DNA from: Desulfofundulus thermobenzoicus
Lineage (GTDB): Bacteria; Bacillota; Desulfotomaculia; Desulfotomaculales; Desulfovirgulaceae
Reading direction: 5' to 3'
Length of the DNA: 64,000 nucleotides
NCBI RefSeq assembly: GCF_009428905.1
Contig: NZ_WHYR01000017.1
Coordinates: 1 to 64,000, forward strand
Shown: piece by piece, positions 35,206 through 43,842 of the stretch
How the letters are laid out: each line of letters begins with the position of its first letter
Numbering within the stretch: the first letter of the stretch is position 1
The notes under the pieces: generated by a model
What the model was told of the DNA's origin: nothing
Databases searched by the model: none
The model's input: the letters and a program-made list of their open reading frames with translations, nothing else
Made by a program: the position numbers and the translations under genes

Positions 35206-35384
35206 CCATCCCCCTACAAACCGGATATACTAACTTATTAATCCATCCGCGGACCGGAAAGATTGTGGGCTTCCCGGGGACAACTCCCCTATTATATTAC
35301 TCCATCTCGCAATGCCTGGCAATCCCATTCCGGGCTTCTCTGACGCCCGTTACCGGGTCGGAGTTGCCGTGTCCCCCCGCAAAC

Positions 35385-35412
35385 AAAATATCTGCCGGAA
35401 TCAACCCGGCAG
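35385..35412 (-). terminator. Intrinsic terminator after the activator ATPase gene
   Basis: CTGCCGG and CCGGCAG (35392-35412), a seven-base stem with a seven-base loop, then ATATTTTGTTTG on the minus strand. Confidence 0.75.
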
Positions 35413-35422
35413 ACGCTAAAAA

Positions 35423-36199
35423 TCACTCCGGCATTGTCATCCCAAACAGTGCCGCCCCCAGGGCACCCACCAGCTGGGGATTGTCCGGCACCTGCAGGTC
35501 CGGCAGTCCCATGCGCTTAAGGCCCATTCTCCGGGAAAAATAGGCAGGCAAACCGGGAACGGCAGCCACACCGCCGGTGAAGACCACCGGCGGCTCAATG
35601 CCCGCACGGGCCAGCAGGTTTTGGGTGCGGTCGCAGATGGAATTGAGCACGGCCCGGGCCACTGCCCCTACGGGCTTACCGGCGGCTAGAAGGGACACCA
35701 CCTCCGACTCGGCAAAAACGGTGCACATACTGTTCAGGGTCAGTTCCTGGCCGCTGGTGGAGGCGGCGGCCACTATTTCCTTCAGGGACAACCCCAGCCC
35801 CCGGGCCATTACTTCCAGAAATTTGCCCGTACCGGCGGCACAACGGTCGTTCATGATGAAATCTTCCACCCGGCCCCGTTCGTCCAACCGGATTACTTTG
35901 CTGTCCTGACCGCCAATGTCCAGGACGGTACGGCAGGAGGGAAACAGGTGACGGGCACCCAGGGCATGGGCTTTGATCTCGGTAATTAAACCGGTGGCGA
36001 AACCGGCCCGGGCGCCGTGACGGCCGTAACCCGTGGCCACCGCCTGCCGGAAAGAATGCACATCCCCAACCATTTCCCGTGCCCGCTCCAGGGGTCGGGG
36101 GCCACTGTCCATGATCGCGGCGGTCCTGATGGTTCCTTTGTCATCCAAAACAACAGTGGCAATGGTTCTGGAACCAATGTCAATTCCCAAAAAGTCCAT
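35423..36199 (-). CDS. 2-hydroxyacyl-CoA dehydratase activator-type ATPase (BadF/HgdC family)
   Basis: A 258-aa ASKHA-fold ATPase holding one [4Fe-4S] cluster between two subunits. ATP hydrolysis drives electron transfer to a partner protein at very low potential. N-terminal GIDIGSRTIATVVLDDKG and DIGGQDSKVI bind ATP. The cluster cysteines are in NDRCAAGTGKFLEVMA and NSMCTVFAESEVV. ATG 36199 has AAAGGA upstream. The partner is the dehydratase-like protein encoded 157 bases upstream. With only one large subunit, a double-cubane-cluster reductase role is likely. Confidence 0.92.
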   Translation of the reverse strand: MDFLGIDIGSRTIATVVLDDKGTIRTAAIMDSGPRPLERAREMVGDVHSFRQAVATGYGRHGARAGFATGLITEIKAHALGARHLFPSCRTVLDIGGQDSKVIRLDERGRVEDFIMNDRCAAGTGKFLEVMARGLGLSLKEIVAAASTSGQELTLNSMCTVFAESEVVSLLAAGKPVGAVARAVLNSICDRTQNLLARAGIEPPVVFTGGVAAVPGLPAYFSRRMGLKRMGLPDLQVPDNPQLVGALGAALFGMTMPE

Positions 36200-36356
36200 A
36201 GACACTTCGTCCTTTCCCAGGTGCAGAAAATCAGAACATCTTTTAAATACTGAAACCGGCTTGCCTGCCGGGTTTGCTGCCACAAGTTTTAACCCGGGCG
36301 CGGAACAATTCCTCCTGCGGGCTTGTCCATACGCAGGAACCGGTGGTTCTATGGTG

Positions 36357-37628
36357 TTAGCGCAGCATCTCCAGAAAAGCTTCCACCCGGGTGCGCAGCT
36401 GACCCGTATCCTCTTCACTGTAGTCGGTTTCCACCTTCAGCACCGGTATACCCCGCTCTTTCAGCGCCTTCTCCACGGCATAATACTCTACGGCATAACC
36501 GTGGCAGAACTGCAGGTTGTAGTAAATAACCCCGTCGGCCCGGTACTCTTTCACCAGGCGCAGGATATCCTCAATGCGGCCGGGGTTGGGAGTAAAACAG
36601 GAGCAGTTTATTTTCAGGTAACGTTCGGCCAGGGCCTGTAACTGCTCATCCAGTGTCCGGCCCGCTTCATCCACCTGGTGTTCAAAGAAACGGGTGCCGG
36701 TACAGGTTTCTTCGCAAACCACCGCCGCCCCGGCCGTCTCGATGATATGATGCAGCTTCCAGTTGGGGATGGCCATGGGGGTGCCGGTGACCAGAATGCG
36801 GGGCGCCCCGGGGGAAAATACCCCTTCCCCGGCGGCAATACGTGCTTCGGCTTCTGCGGCCAGAGCCTCCGTCTTTTCGATGAAGCGCCGGGGATCGTCA
36901 TAGAAACTGACCTGGGTGACCAGCAGGACATCCTTACCGCTTACGGGGACCGGATCGGCCTTCCTGGCGGCGTACAGGCGCTCCAGGGTCCGGCGCAGCC
37001 GGTTCTGCAGTTGTATTTCCTCTGCCAGCCGCTCCGGCGTTACCCGGCGGCCGGTCAGTTCTTCCATTTTATCCAGGAACAGGCCCACCTCTTCCCTCCA
37101 GGCGACCAGATCCCGGGGGCGCTTCATCTGGGGCAGGTCCATAACATAAACGGGAGCAAAGTTGTTCAATACTTCCCAGGCCTTTTTCTTGCCATCGCAG
37201 GTGGTTTCCCCAATTAATAGGTCGCAGGACTGGAAATAGGGGCAGGTACCGCTCAAACGCGCTCCCACCGAAGCCTTGATCAGCGGGCAGAGGTTGCGGG
37301 GCAAAACCTTTTCCCCGTCGGGAATCCAGAACTGGGAGCCGCCGCAGAGACCTACGGCAATGGCCCCGGCGGCCCTGATGATCTCTACGGGTACAAAGAC
37401 ACAGAAGGCGCCGCAGACCTTGCCTCCCCGCCGGCGGTGCTCCACCAGTTCGGCAATGCGCAGGCTGTGGATTTCGGCCACCACCAGGTCAAAGTATTCC
37501 ATGGCCCGGGGACGGTTGGGCTGCTTCAGGTAAACTGTTTCATAGACCAGGGGCAGCGCACCCGTCAGCTGGTCATGCTTTTCCAGGTCCATACCCAGGT
37601 CGGACCACATCTGGCGGTAATCGGTCAT
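36357..37628 (-). CDS. 2-hydroxyacyl-CoA dehydratase-like (HgdB/YjiM) protein, candidate double-cubane cluster protein
   Basis: About 423 aa. Cysteines likely to bind Fe-S are in GKVCGAFCVFVPVEIIRAAG, RNLCPLIKAS, GTCPYFQSC and GETTCDGKKKAWE, followed by a second domain with CEETCTGTR and NCSCFTPNPGR. True dehydratases need two different large subunits; here there is a single one next to its activator. That is the organisation described for double-cubane [8Fe-9S] proteins of Carboxydothermus. AAGGAGG lies before ATG 37628. The substrate is unknown; known DCCPs reduce small molecules such as acetylene or azide. Confidence 0.88.
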   Translation of the reverse strand: MTDYRQMWSDLGMDLEKHDQLTGALPLVYETVYLKQPNRPRAMEYFDLVVAEIHSLRIAELVEHRRRGGKVCGAFCVFVPVEIIRAAGAIAVGLCGGSQFWIPDGEKVLPRNLCPLIKASVGARLSGTCPYFQSCDLLIGETTCDGKKKAWEVLNNFAPVYVMDLPQMKRPRDLVAWREEVGLFLDKMEELTGRRVTPERLAEEIQLQNRLRRTLERLYAARKADPVPVSGKDVLLVTQVSFYDDPRRFIEKTEALAAEAEARIAAGEGVFSPGAPRILVTGTPMAIPNWKLHHIIETAGAAVVCEETCTGTRFFEHQVDEAGRTLDEQLQALAERYLKINCSCFTPNPGRIEDILRLVKEYRADGVIYYNLQFCHGYAVEYYAVEKALKERGIPVLKVETDYSEEDTGQLRTRVEAFLEMLR

Positions 37629-37769
37629 AAAATAGACCTCCTTAGCAGGTTCAGATATCAAAGAAGTTAGTTTAACTACGATTCCACAACAGACAAGAAG
37701 ATTCCTTTATTAGACGAATACATTTTCTTTATGGGCAGGCTTTTGATAATAAAGACGATTAATCGGCTT

Positions 37770-37803
37770 TAAAAAAGAAAAAGCGGCCTGCATAGACCGC
37801 CGG
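37770..37803 (-). terminator. Intrinsic terminator after comM and the 53-aa ORF
   Basis: GCGG(TC) and (GG)CCGC arms at 37782-37803, followed by TTTTTCTTTTTT on the minus strand. Confidence 0.75.
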
Positions 37804-37815
37804 AAAAGAACAATG

Positions 37816-37977
37816 TTACCGGTGGCAGGTATGTTCCCGGAATCTTAAAGCGATGATTTCCCCCTCACCCACGGCATACCGCCGGGGGAAAAATACCCGC
37901 CGTTCATCAACCCGCAATTTAAATTCTCCCGGACGTTTTTTGACTTTGCTGCTTTTGAGCTGCCCATTATCCCCCAC
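37816..37977 (-). CDS. Small basic protein coupled to comM (53 aa)
   Basis: A GTG start at 37977 shares its first base with the comM stop (TAGTG), and the frame runs 53 codons to just before a strong terminator. The product is basic and codon-like in composition (QLKSSKVKKRPGEFKLRVDE, then RRVFFPRRYAVGEGEIIALRF). No family recognised. Stop-start overlap plus terminator placement make it more likely real than chance. It could bind nucleic acid (inference from charge only). Confidence 0.6.
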   Translation of the reverse strand: MGDNGQLKSSKVKKRPGEFKLRVDERRVFFPRRYAVGEGEIIALRFREHTCHR

Positions 37978-39512
37978 TACCCCGGCCAGTACCGTCCCTC
38001 CAGGCTGCGGTACTGCACCGCCTCGGCCAGGTGGGCGGCTTCAATGACATCGCTGCCGGCCAGGTCGGCAATGGTGCGGGCCGTTTTCAGCACCCGGTCG
38101 TGGGAGCGGGCGCTTAAATGCATCTGCCGGAAAAAGGACGAGAGCAACGACCGGGCCTCCCGGCTCAGGGTGCAGTAACGGCGCACCTGGGCCGGGGTCA
38201 TGCGGGCGTTGCAGGCAACACCGGAAGAGCCAAAGCGGCGGCGCTGGACCTCCCGGGCCCTCTGCACCCGCTTTTTTATTTCCGCCGAGGATTCCCCCGG
38301 TTCCCGGGCAGCCAGTTCTTCATAATCCACCCGGGGCACCTCCAGGTGAATGTCGATGCGATCTAAAAGCGGGCCGGATATGCGCCCCAGGTAGCGCTGG
38401 ATCTGGTAAGGCGTGCAGGTGCACTGCCGCACCGGATCCCCCAGGTAGCCGCAGGGGCACGGGTTGGAGGCGGCCACCAGCATCAGACCGGCCGGGTAGG
38501 TCACCGCACCGCTGACCCGGGAAATGGTCACCACCCCGTCTTCCAGGGGCTGCCGCAGCGCCTCCAGCACATCCCGGTGAAATTCGGGCAATTCGTCAAG
38601 GAAAAGAATGCCGTGGTGGGCCAGGCTGATTTCCCCGGGACGGGGATAGCGTCCCCCTCCCACCAGACCGACAGCCGAAGCGCTATGATGGGGGGAACGA
38701 AAGGGCCTTTTGGTCACCAGGGGCGAGCCCGGTTTCAACAAACCGGCCAGGCTGTAAATCTTGGTAATCTCCAGGGCTTCCTCGAATGTGAGGTCGGGCA
38801 GGATACCCGGCAGGCGGCGGGCCAGCATGGTCTTGCCCGACCCGGGGGTGCCCACCATCAGCACATTGTGCCCCCCGGCCGCCGCCACCTCCAGTGCCCG
38901 GCGGGCGGCCGCCTGGCCGCGTACGTCGGCCATATCAGGCATGGCTTCCCCACAGGAATGGAGCAATGTATGTTCATCCACCGCAAAGGGCGTTATCTCT
39001 TCTTCCCCGCGCATAAAACGGCTCAGCTGCCCCAGGCTTTCCACCGGGTAAACCTGCATATCCCGCACCAGCGCCGCCTCGGCGGCATTATCCCGGGGCA
39101 CCACCACCGCCCGGAAACCCTGTTCCCGGGCCACCAGCACATTGGGCAACACCCCGGTCACTTCCCGCAACTGGCCGTTCAGGGACAGCTCACCCAGAAA
39201 TACAAAGCGGTCCACCATGGATTGTTCCAGTTGCCCGGTGGCCGTGAGAATACCCACCGCAATGGGCAGGTCGTATACAGGGCCTTCCTTGCGCAGGTCC
39301 GCCGGGGCCAGGTTTACCGTGATCCGCCTGGCGGGAAACTCAAAGCCGGAATTCTTCATGGCCGAGCGCACCCGGTCCCGGGACTCCCGGCAGGCCGCAC
39401 CGGGCAGCCCCACCAGGTCGAAAGCAGGCAGGCCGTTGGATACATCCACCTCCACCCGCACCACCTGCCCGTCCAGCCCGTTAAGGGCGACACTTTTCAC
39501 CATAGCCAGCAT
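37977..39512 (-). CDS. comM: Mg-chelatase-like AAA ATPase ComM (YifB)
   Basis: A 511-aa AAA+ protein; the ComM family promotes branch migration in natural transformation. The N-terminal domain has LNGLDGQVVRVEVDVSNGLP. Walker A is GTPGSGKTMLARRLPG, Walker B is GILFLDELPEF, and the C-terminal Mg_chelatase_C region is complete with a CPCGYLGDP motif. ATG 39512 has GGAGG upstream. In many Firmicutes it is next to yraN and rnhB; here it is 6 kb away from yraN. Confidence 0.95.
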   Translation of the reverse strand: MLAMVKSVALNGLDGQVVRVEVDVSNGLPAFDLVGLPGAACRESRDRVRSAMKNSGFEFPARRITVNLAPADLRKEGPVYDLPIAVGILTATGQLEQSMVDRFVFLGELSLNGQLREVTGVLPNVLVAREQGFRAVVVPRDNAAEAALVRDMQVYPVESLGQLSRFMRGEEEITPFAVDEHTLLHSCGEAMPDMADVRGQAAARRALEVAAAGGHNVLMVGTPGSGKTMLARRLPGILPDLTFEEALEITKIYSLAGLLKPGSPLVTKRPFRSPHHSASAVGLVGGGRYPRPGEISLAHHGILFLDELPEFHRDVLEALRQPLEDGVVTISRVSGAVTYPAGLMLVAASNPCPCGYLGDPVRQCTCTPYQIQRYLGRISGPLLDRIDIHLEVPRVDYEELAAREPGESSAEIKKRVQRAREVQRRRFGSSGVACNARMTPAQVRRYCTLSREARSLLSSFFRQMHLSARSHDRVLKTARTIADLAGSDVIEAAHLAEAVQYRSLEGRYWPG

Positions 39513-39750
39513 CGTTCATATCCTCCGGAAAAAGTGGGGATTGGGTTGTTTTAAATTTTTCGTCTGAATGCAACGGGTTTCCTCCCTGATACAGGAACTT
39601 TTTACCGCCGGAAGGAGATGGACCATTTTACGAATGGCAAAAAGCAGGGGAATATGTTATACTTCGTAAATAGGCAGGCTTTCCAATAAGTTAACCGGTA
39701 CCGGGTACTGGTCATTAACTTGTTTAACCCGGCGACCGGTGTCTGACGAC

Positions 39751-39774
39751 TGACGGCTATAATGACGGCTATAA
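39751..39774. repeat. Perfect 12-base tandem duplication containing TATAAT
   Basis: TGACGGCTATAA occurs twice in a row, directly before the AAGGAGG of the next gene. Each unit creates a TATAAT, but no matching -35 is visible and the second is too close to the start codon to serve it. Confidence 0.6.
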
Positions 39775-39790
39775 TAAGGAGGCAACTTTT

Positions 39791-40396
39791 ATGTCTGAAG
39801 TGCTGGGCAAAATTGAAAAACCCGCCACAGATCAATACCGGGCGGGCAGGAAACTTTATCTCGTCCCTTTGCTTTATGTTCCCAAGGAGGTCCCGGAGGA
39901 TTTCCAGCAAAAGGTCAACAGCTACTGGCAGCAGGTGGAACAGCAATTGAACAGCCTGGAGAGTAAAATGGGGGCCATCAAAAAGATCTACCACGAATCC
40001 CTGGCCGTGGGCGGGGATACGGGGTTGAGCCTGATTCAGAAGTTCCATGAGAAAAGCTACCAGATCATCAAGGAAAAATGCGACCGGGGGGCCAGCCTGC
40101 AGGCTACGGAAGATATGGAATTGTTCACTGAAGCCATGGACTGGGGCAACTGCCTGCAGGTGGTCATGAGCCAGAAAACTTTCGATACCATCAGTAAATT
40201 TTACCGGGAGGCCAGCGAAAAAAGATTTGCCCACATCTCCCGGCAGATCGAGCAAACCCTGGGGGAAGGCGAAACCGGAGCGCTTTTTATCCGGGAAGAT
40301 CACGGGGTCCAGTTCCCTCCCGATGTGCATGTATTCTATGTATCACCGCCGGCCCTGGATGATATTCACCGCTGGTTCAGGGAACAGTTGAAATAA
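39791..40396 (+). CDS. Conserved hypothetical protein (201 aa)
   Basis: A plus-strand soluble protein, rich in charged and aromatic residues. It begins MSEVLGKIEKPATDQYRAGR. Residues about 35-60 look coiled-coil-like (FQQKVNSYWQQVEQQLNSLE). The C-terminus (ALFIREDHGVQFPPDVHVFY) has alternating hydrophobics suggesting a Rossmann-like strand-loop. AAGGAGG precedes ATG 39791. It is divergent from comM. I do not recognise a family; conservation in relatives is expected from codon use but was not tested. Confidence 0.8.
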   Translation: MSEVLGKIEKPATDQYRAGRKLYLVPLLYVPKEVPEDFQQKVNSYWQQVEQQLNSLESKMGAIKKIYHESLAVGGDTGLSLIQKFHEKSYQIIKEKCDRGASLQATEDMELFTEAMDWGNCLQVVMSQKTFDTISKFYREASEKRFAHISRQIEQTLGEGETGALFIREDHGVQFPPDVHVFYVSPPALDDIHRWFREQLK

Positions 40397-40470
40397 AAAG
40401 GAAGCAAAAAGCAGGAAAAAGCTACCTTCCTCACGAAAGATATGTTAATTCAGATGCCCGGCGGGGGGAG

Positions 40471-41273
40471 ATGATTTTATGCCGGACTTGCGGCGACAGG
40501 GAAACGGCAGTTGTTGAGAAACACCGGGGGACGCTGGTCAGCGCCCGCAAGAACCCCACACTGAAAACTGCGCTATTTGTGGCCGGCCGCTGCAATACCT
40601 GACCCGGGGAAGACCTTTTTCCTGCAGTGTTTGTGGGAAAGAAGAGACGGGAAACGTTCATTGTCCCGGAGGCCATTACGTTTGCGAAGAATGCCACGGT
40701 AAAGGAAGCTTTGACGTTGTTTTAAACCTGGCCCTATCCTCAAAAAGCGCCGATCCCCTGGCGATAGCGGAGGAAATAATGGGAATAGCCCCCATCCCCA
40801 TGCTGGGATGTGAACACGCCTGGGTAACTGCCGCTGCTCTTATGGCGGCCATTAAAAATCATGGCCAGATAAAGATAACGAACGAACAAATTACGGAGGC
40901 CGTGCGCCGGACTCAAAGGCAAGCCATTGGGGCCTTTTGCGGCCTGACCGGCGTTTGCGGCGTGGCCATAGGCGTGGGGGCTACCTTCAGTGTTATTCTG
41001 GACGCCGCCTGTCCGAAGGACCGGGAGACCGCCTCCACCATGCATGTTGTTTCCCGGGTGATAGAAGCCATCGCCAACGAAACCGGCCCCTGTTGTTGCA
41101 AAAATTTTGTGCGTAAGGCATTGGCCGTGAGTTCTCAGCTGGCCGGGGAATATTTGCAGATCTCTCTTCCCCATTCGGTGGAACCTGTTTGTCGGGATGG
41201 CCACCGCCATCCCCACGGCTGCCGGCAGGATAAATGCAGTTACTACCCCGGGCTGAAAAACGTGGACGGATAA
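40471..41273 (+). pseudogene. DUF5714-type Cys-rich protein, apparently frameshifted near its 5' end
   Basis: From about 40551 onward one frame encodes a full DUF5714-like domain: ENCAICGRPLQYL, CSVCGKEE, CPGGHYVCEECHGKG, PMLGCEHAWVTAAALMAAI and TGPCCCKN. That frame has a TGA at 40515 and no ATG, GTG or TTG before the ATG at 40779, which is already past the cysteine motifs. A different frame from ATG 40471 reads MILCRTCGDRETAVVEKHRG, then stops at about 40605. A one-base deletion between about 40500 and 40560 would explain both. An annotator would see only 40779-41273 as intact. Confidence 0.65.
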
Positions 41274-41335
41274 AAGTCGTGCTATGCAAGCAAAAATATA
41301 ATTTTAGGACAGGCTGTTGCCGGTGGGTGTAAATA

Positions 41336-42304
41336 TCACGTTTTCCAAAAGATCTTACGCCTATGGATCAATGCCCAGATCCGGGGATCTTCCAAACCCA
41401 GACGCCAGACACCGATCCCCGGCAGTTTTTCCCGCCGCACCAGGGCCATTTTGGCGGCAAAGCTCCGGGCATCCTCAAACCACACAGTATGGCCCACGCC
41501 GTCTTCCCGGTAGGTATAGGTCCATTCCTGGGCCTGCTGATCATAGACCGGAGAAACACCGTGTTCGGCAGCCCGGTCCACAGCCTGTTGATAGGAGAGG
41601 GTTTCGGGCAGAGGAGCCTCTTCAGCCCAGTCGTAGCCGTAAACAGCCATACCCAGGCGGATTTTTTCCCGGGGGATCACCGTCAGGGCATAGGTTAAAA
41701 CCCGCTGGACAAAACCAATGGAAGCCACTGGCCCCGGGGTGGCAAAATGTTCATCATAGGCCAGCAGGTATACCTGGTCGCTAACCGCACCCAGCTGCGG
41801 ATAGCTGAAGGCGCCGGAAAAGGGATGGCGGGGATTGTCTTCCAGTTCGGCAGGGACGGAAATGGTTGTTAGAAATCCTTCCGGCTTCAATACCCGGTAA
41901 AGATCGGTCATAAAACGGGTTAGAAAGGGCCGGTCTTCCGGCGGAACAAATTCAAAGTCAATGTTTATACCCGCATACCCGGTGCGCCGGAGCATATCGG
42001 CAATGCTGTTAATCAGCGTCCGGCGAAGCTCGTCATCGGTCAGCAGCACATGAATCAGTGAACGGTACTGCGGGCTGGCGTAGTTGTGAATAATGGCCAG
42101 TACGGGCAGGTTTAACCGGCGAATCAAGTTTAAAGAACGGGGATCGGATTGATCGGCCAGCCCGCCTTCCCGGGTAACCCCGTACCAGAAGGGAATGAGA
42201 AAGGTAATCTGCCGTCCGTGTGCCTGCAGGCCGGTAAAACCCGGGGGATCGGTGACATAATACCAGTTGTTTTCGAATGATCCCGGATAACGCCATCTGT
42301 TCAC
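41336..42304 (-). CDS. Glycoside hydrolase family 18 protein (YaaH/SleL-like, no LysM)
   Basis: 322 aa with the GH18 catalytic signature GYAGINIDFEFV (catalytic Glu). YDEHFATPGPVASIGFVQ and MAVYGYDW are also typical. LysM domains found in spore-germination homologues are absent, and there is no clear signal peptide, so targeting is uncertain. It could act on spore cortex or cell wall. GTG 42304 has GGAGGG six bases upstream. Monocistronic. Confidence 0.9.
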   Translation of the reverse strand: MNRWRYPGSFENNWYYVTDPPGFTGLQAHGRQITFLIPFWYGVTREGGLADQSDPRSLNLIRRLNLPVLAIIHNYASPQYRSLIHVLLTDDELRRTLINSIADMLRRTGYAGINIDFEFVPPEDRPFLTRFMTDLYRVLKPEGFLTTISVPAELEDNPRHPFSGAFSYPQLGAVSDQVYLLAYDEHFATPGPVASIGFVQRVLTYALTVIPREKIRLGMAVYGYDWAEEAPLPETLSYQQAVDRAAEHGVSPVYDQQAQEWTYTYREDGVGHTVWFEDARSFAAKMALVRREKLPGIGVWRLGLEDPRIWALIHRRKIFWKT

Positions 42305-42431
42305 GGAAAACCCTCCGGACTTTCATGTTTTTACCATATGTTATGGCCGCAGGTATTGAACAGTGACATTGGATGAAAAGTTAATAACCGGTACCACTCA
42401 TTAGCTGCCCTGTCAATATGGAGTGCAAACT

Positions 42432-42799
42432 CTACCAGCCCCGGGCACTGTATTTTTCAGCCGCCAGCCTGCGGGCGGTGACCTTTTCCGGCCCGGTCAG
42501 TGAAGACGGCACCAGCTCTATGTTGAAGGACTCGGCAAAACCACGGGCTACGGCCCGCCAGACCTGTTATAGCCGGGGGCTGCCGGCAGAACCCGGTCCA
42601 GGGCCGTGGCCTTTGCTGAAAACAGGTTTTTCGCCCGCCGGCGCACAGCCTCCGAGGGAAAGGAAAGGACGGCAAACAATTTTTCCTCATCCAGGCTGAG
42701 CAGTATTGAGCCGTGCTGCAGGATGGTATCATGCTGGCGGACCTAGGCGCTGCCCACCAGTTTTTTCCCCTCTACCGCCATCTCATACCAGGCACATGT
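42432..42799 (-). pseudogene. lplA: Lipoate-protein ligase A remnant
   Basis: The minus strand encodes the C-terminal half of a lipoate/octanoate ligase in two frames. The first has WYEMAVEGKKLVGSA, then an in-frame TAG at 42745-42743 where Gln is expected, then VRQHDTILQHGSILLSLDEE. After about 42560 the frame shifts to VWRAVARGFAESFNIELVP, ending at ARRLAAEKYSARGW. The N-terminal half is missing, with stop codons upstream. It lies on the same strand as, and about 1 kb behind, the glycine riboswitch. Confidence 0.85.
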
Positions 42800-42845
42800 T
42801 AAAGTTTAATCACCGGATTTCGTACAACAAAAGGGGGAAAGGCCA

Positions 42846-43325
42846 TTGGGTCAGATAACAAATAAAACCGGGCTAGCCCTGGATAGTAGATTAAAAAAGC
42901 TTCCTCAAAACCGTTTAAAAAAGTTGCAAGATTACTTATCCGGGCAAAAGGACATTGTTGCCGTTTACCTTTTTGGATCCTTTGGTACCGGCTATCAGCA
43001 CAACTACAGTGACATTGACCTGGGTATCGTGTTTTCACCCCAATCCCTCCCGGATCTAAACCGGGAACTGACCCTGGAAGCAGATATTGCTTTAATTCTG
43101 GGTAGAGACGATATAGATCTGGTCAATCTAAACCGCGCCGCCTTAGCACTGCGTTACCGGGCCGTATCCCAGGGAGTGATTATTTATGAGGGGGACGGCA
43201 CCGCCGCAAGTGATTTTTTAGAGAATACATACCGGCTTTACGGCGATTACCAGATTGACCTTAACCGGTATTACCGGGAATACCGCAAAGCACTGCAGGA
43301 GGCCTATTTCAATGGTGGATCGTAA
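42846..43325 (+). CDS. mntA: MntA-type nucleotidyltransferase antitoxin
   Basis: 159 aa. The minimal nucleotidyltransferase motif GS-X10-DxD (GSFGTGYQHNYSDID) and a third acidic site (DDIDLVNL) are intact. In known MntA-HepT (type VII) systems this enzyme AMPylates a tyrosine on HepT and neutralises it. TTG 42846 has GGGGGAAAGG upstream. It overlaps hepT by 14 bases. The surrounding sequence is unusually gene-poor and decayed. Confidence 0.9.
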   Translation: MGQITNKTGLALDSRLKKLPQNRLKKLQDYLSGQKDIVAVYLFGSFGTGYQHNYSDIDLGIVFSPQSLPDLNRELTLEADIALILGRDDIDLVNLNRAALALRYRAVSQGVIIYEGDGTAASDFLENTYRLYGDYQIDLNRYYREYRKALQEAYFNGGS

Positions 43326-43740
43326 CATTTTAATGTCCAAACTGGCCTACATTGAAAACGGTCTTTCTCACCTGGAATGGCTGCAGAAAACACCCGAAAG
43401 GGATTTCCTGGGAAACGGTATATTCACCGGAGCTGCCAAATATTATCTTCAAACATGCATTGAAGCCATGCTGGATATAGCCAATCATATTATCGCCCGC
43501 CAGCGCTACCGGCCGCCGGAAAACTATGTTGATGCCCTGCGTATTTTAGGTGAACATGGTATTTTACCTGCGGAACAATTACCCGTTTTTTTCCGCATGG
43601 CCCGTTTCCGCAACCGGGTAGTCCATCTTTACCATGAAGTAGATAACCGGGAGGTATACAAAATCCTGCAAACCGGCCTTAATGACTTTAGAACATTTAT
43701 CCAGGCAATAGTTACCCATTTTTTACCATCCAACCATTAA
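43312..43740 (+). CDS. hepT: HEPN-domain toxin HepT
   Basis: A 142-aa helical RNase of the DUF86/HepT family. The catalytic RX4HXY motif is visible as RNRVVHLY at about residues 104-111, including the Tyr that MntA modifies. CAGGAGG lies inside the end of mntA, before ATG 43312, so the two are translationally coupled. AT content and codon use are higher in A/T than neighbouring genes, compatible with transfer. Confidence 0.9.
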   Translation: MVDRNILMSKLAYIENGLSHLEWLQKTPERDFLGNGIFTGAAKYYLQTCIEAMLDIANHIIARQRYRPPENYVDALRILGEHGILPAEQLPVFFRMARFRNRVVHLYHEVDNREVYKILQTGLNDFRTFIQAIVTHFLPSNH

Positions 43741-43842
43741 ACAACCCCGCGGCAGGGAACTCGGACAAAGGGAGCGGCAAGTTTGCCTTAACGGTTGATG
43801 CCCAACTTGCAGGGCTGAGCATGAAAAACGTCACTTCCTCTT

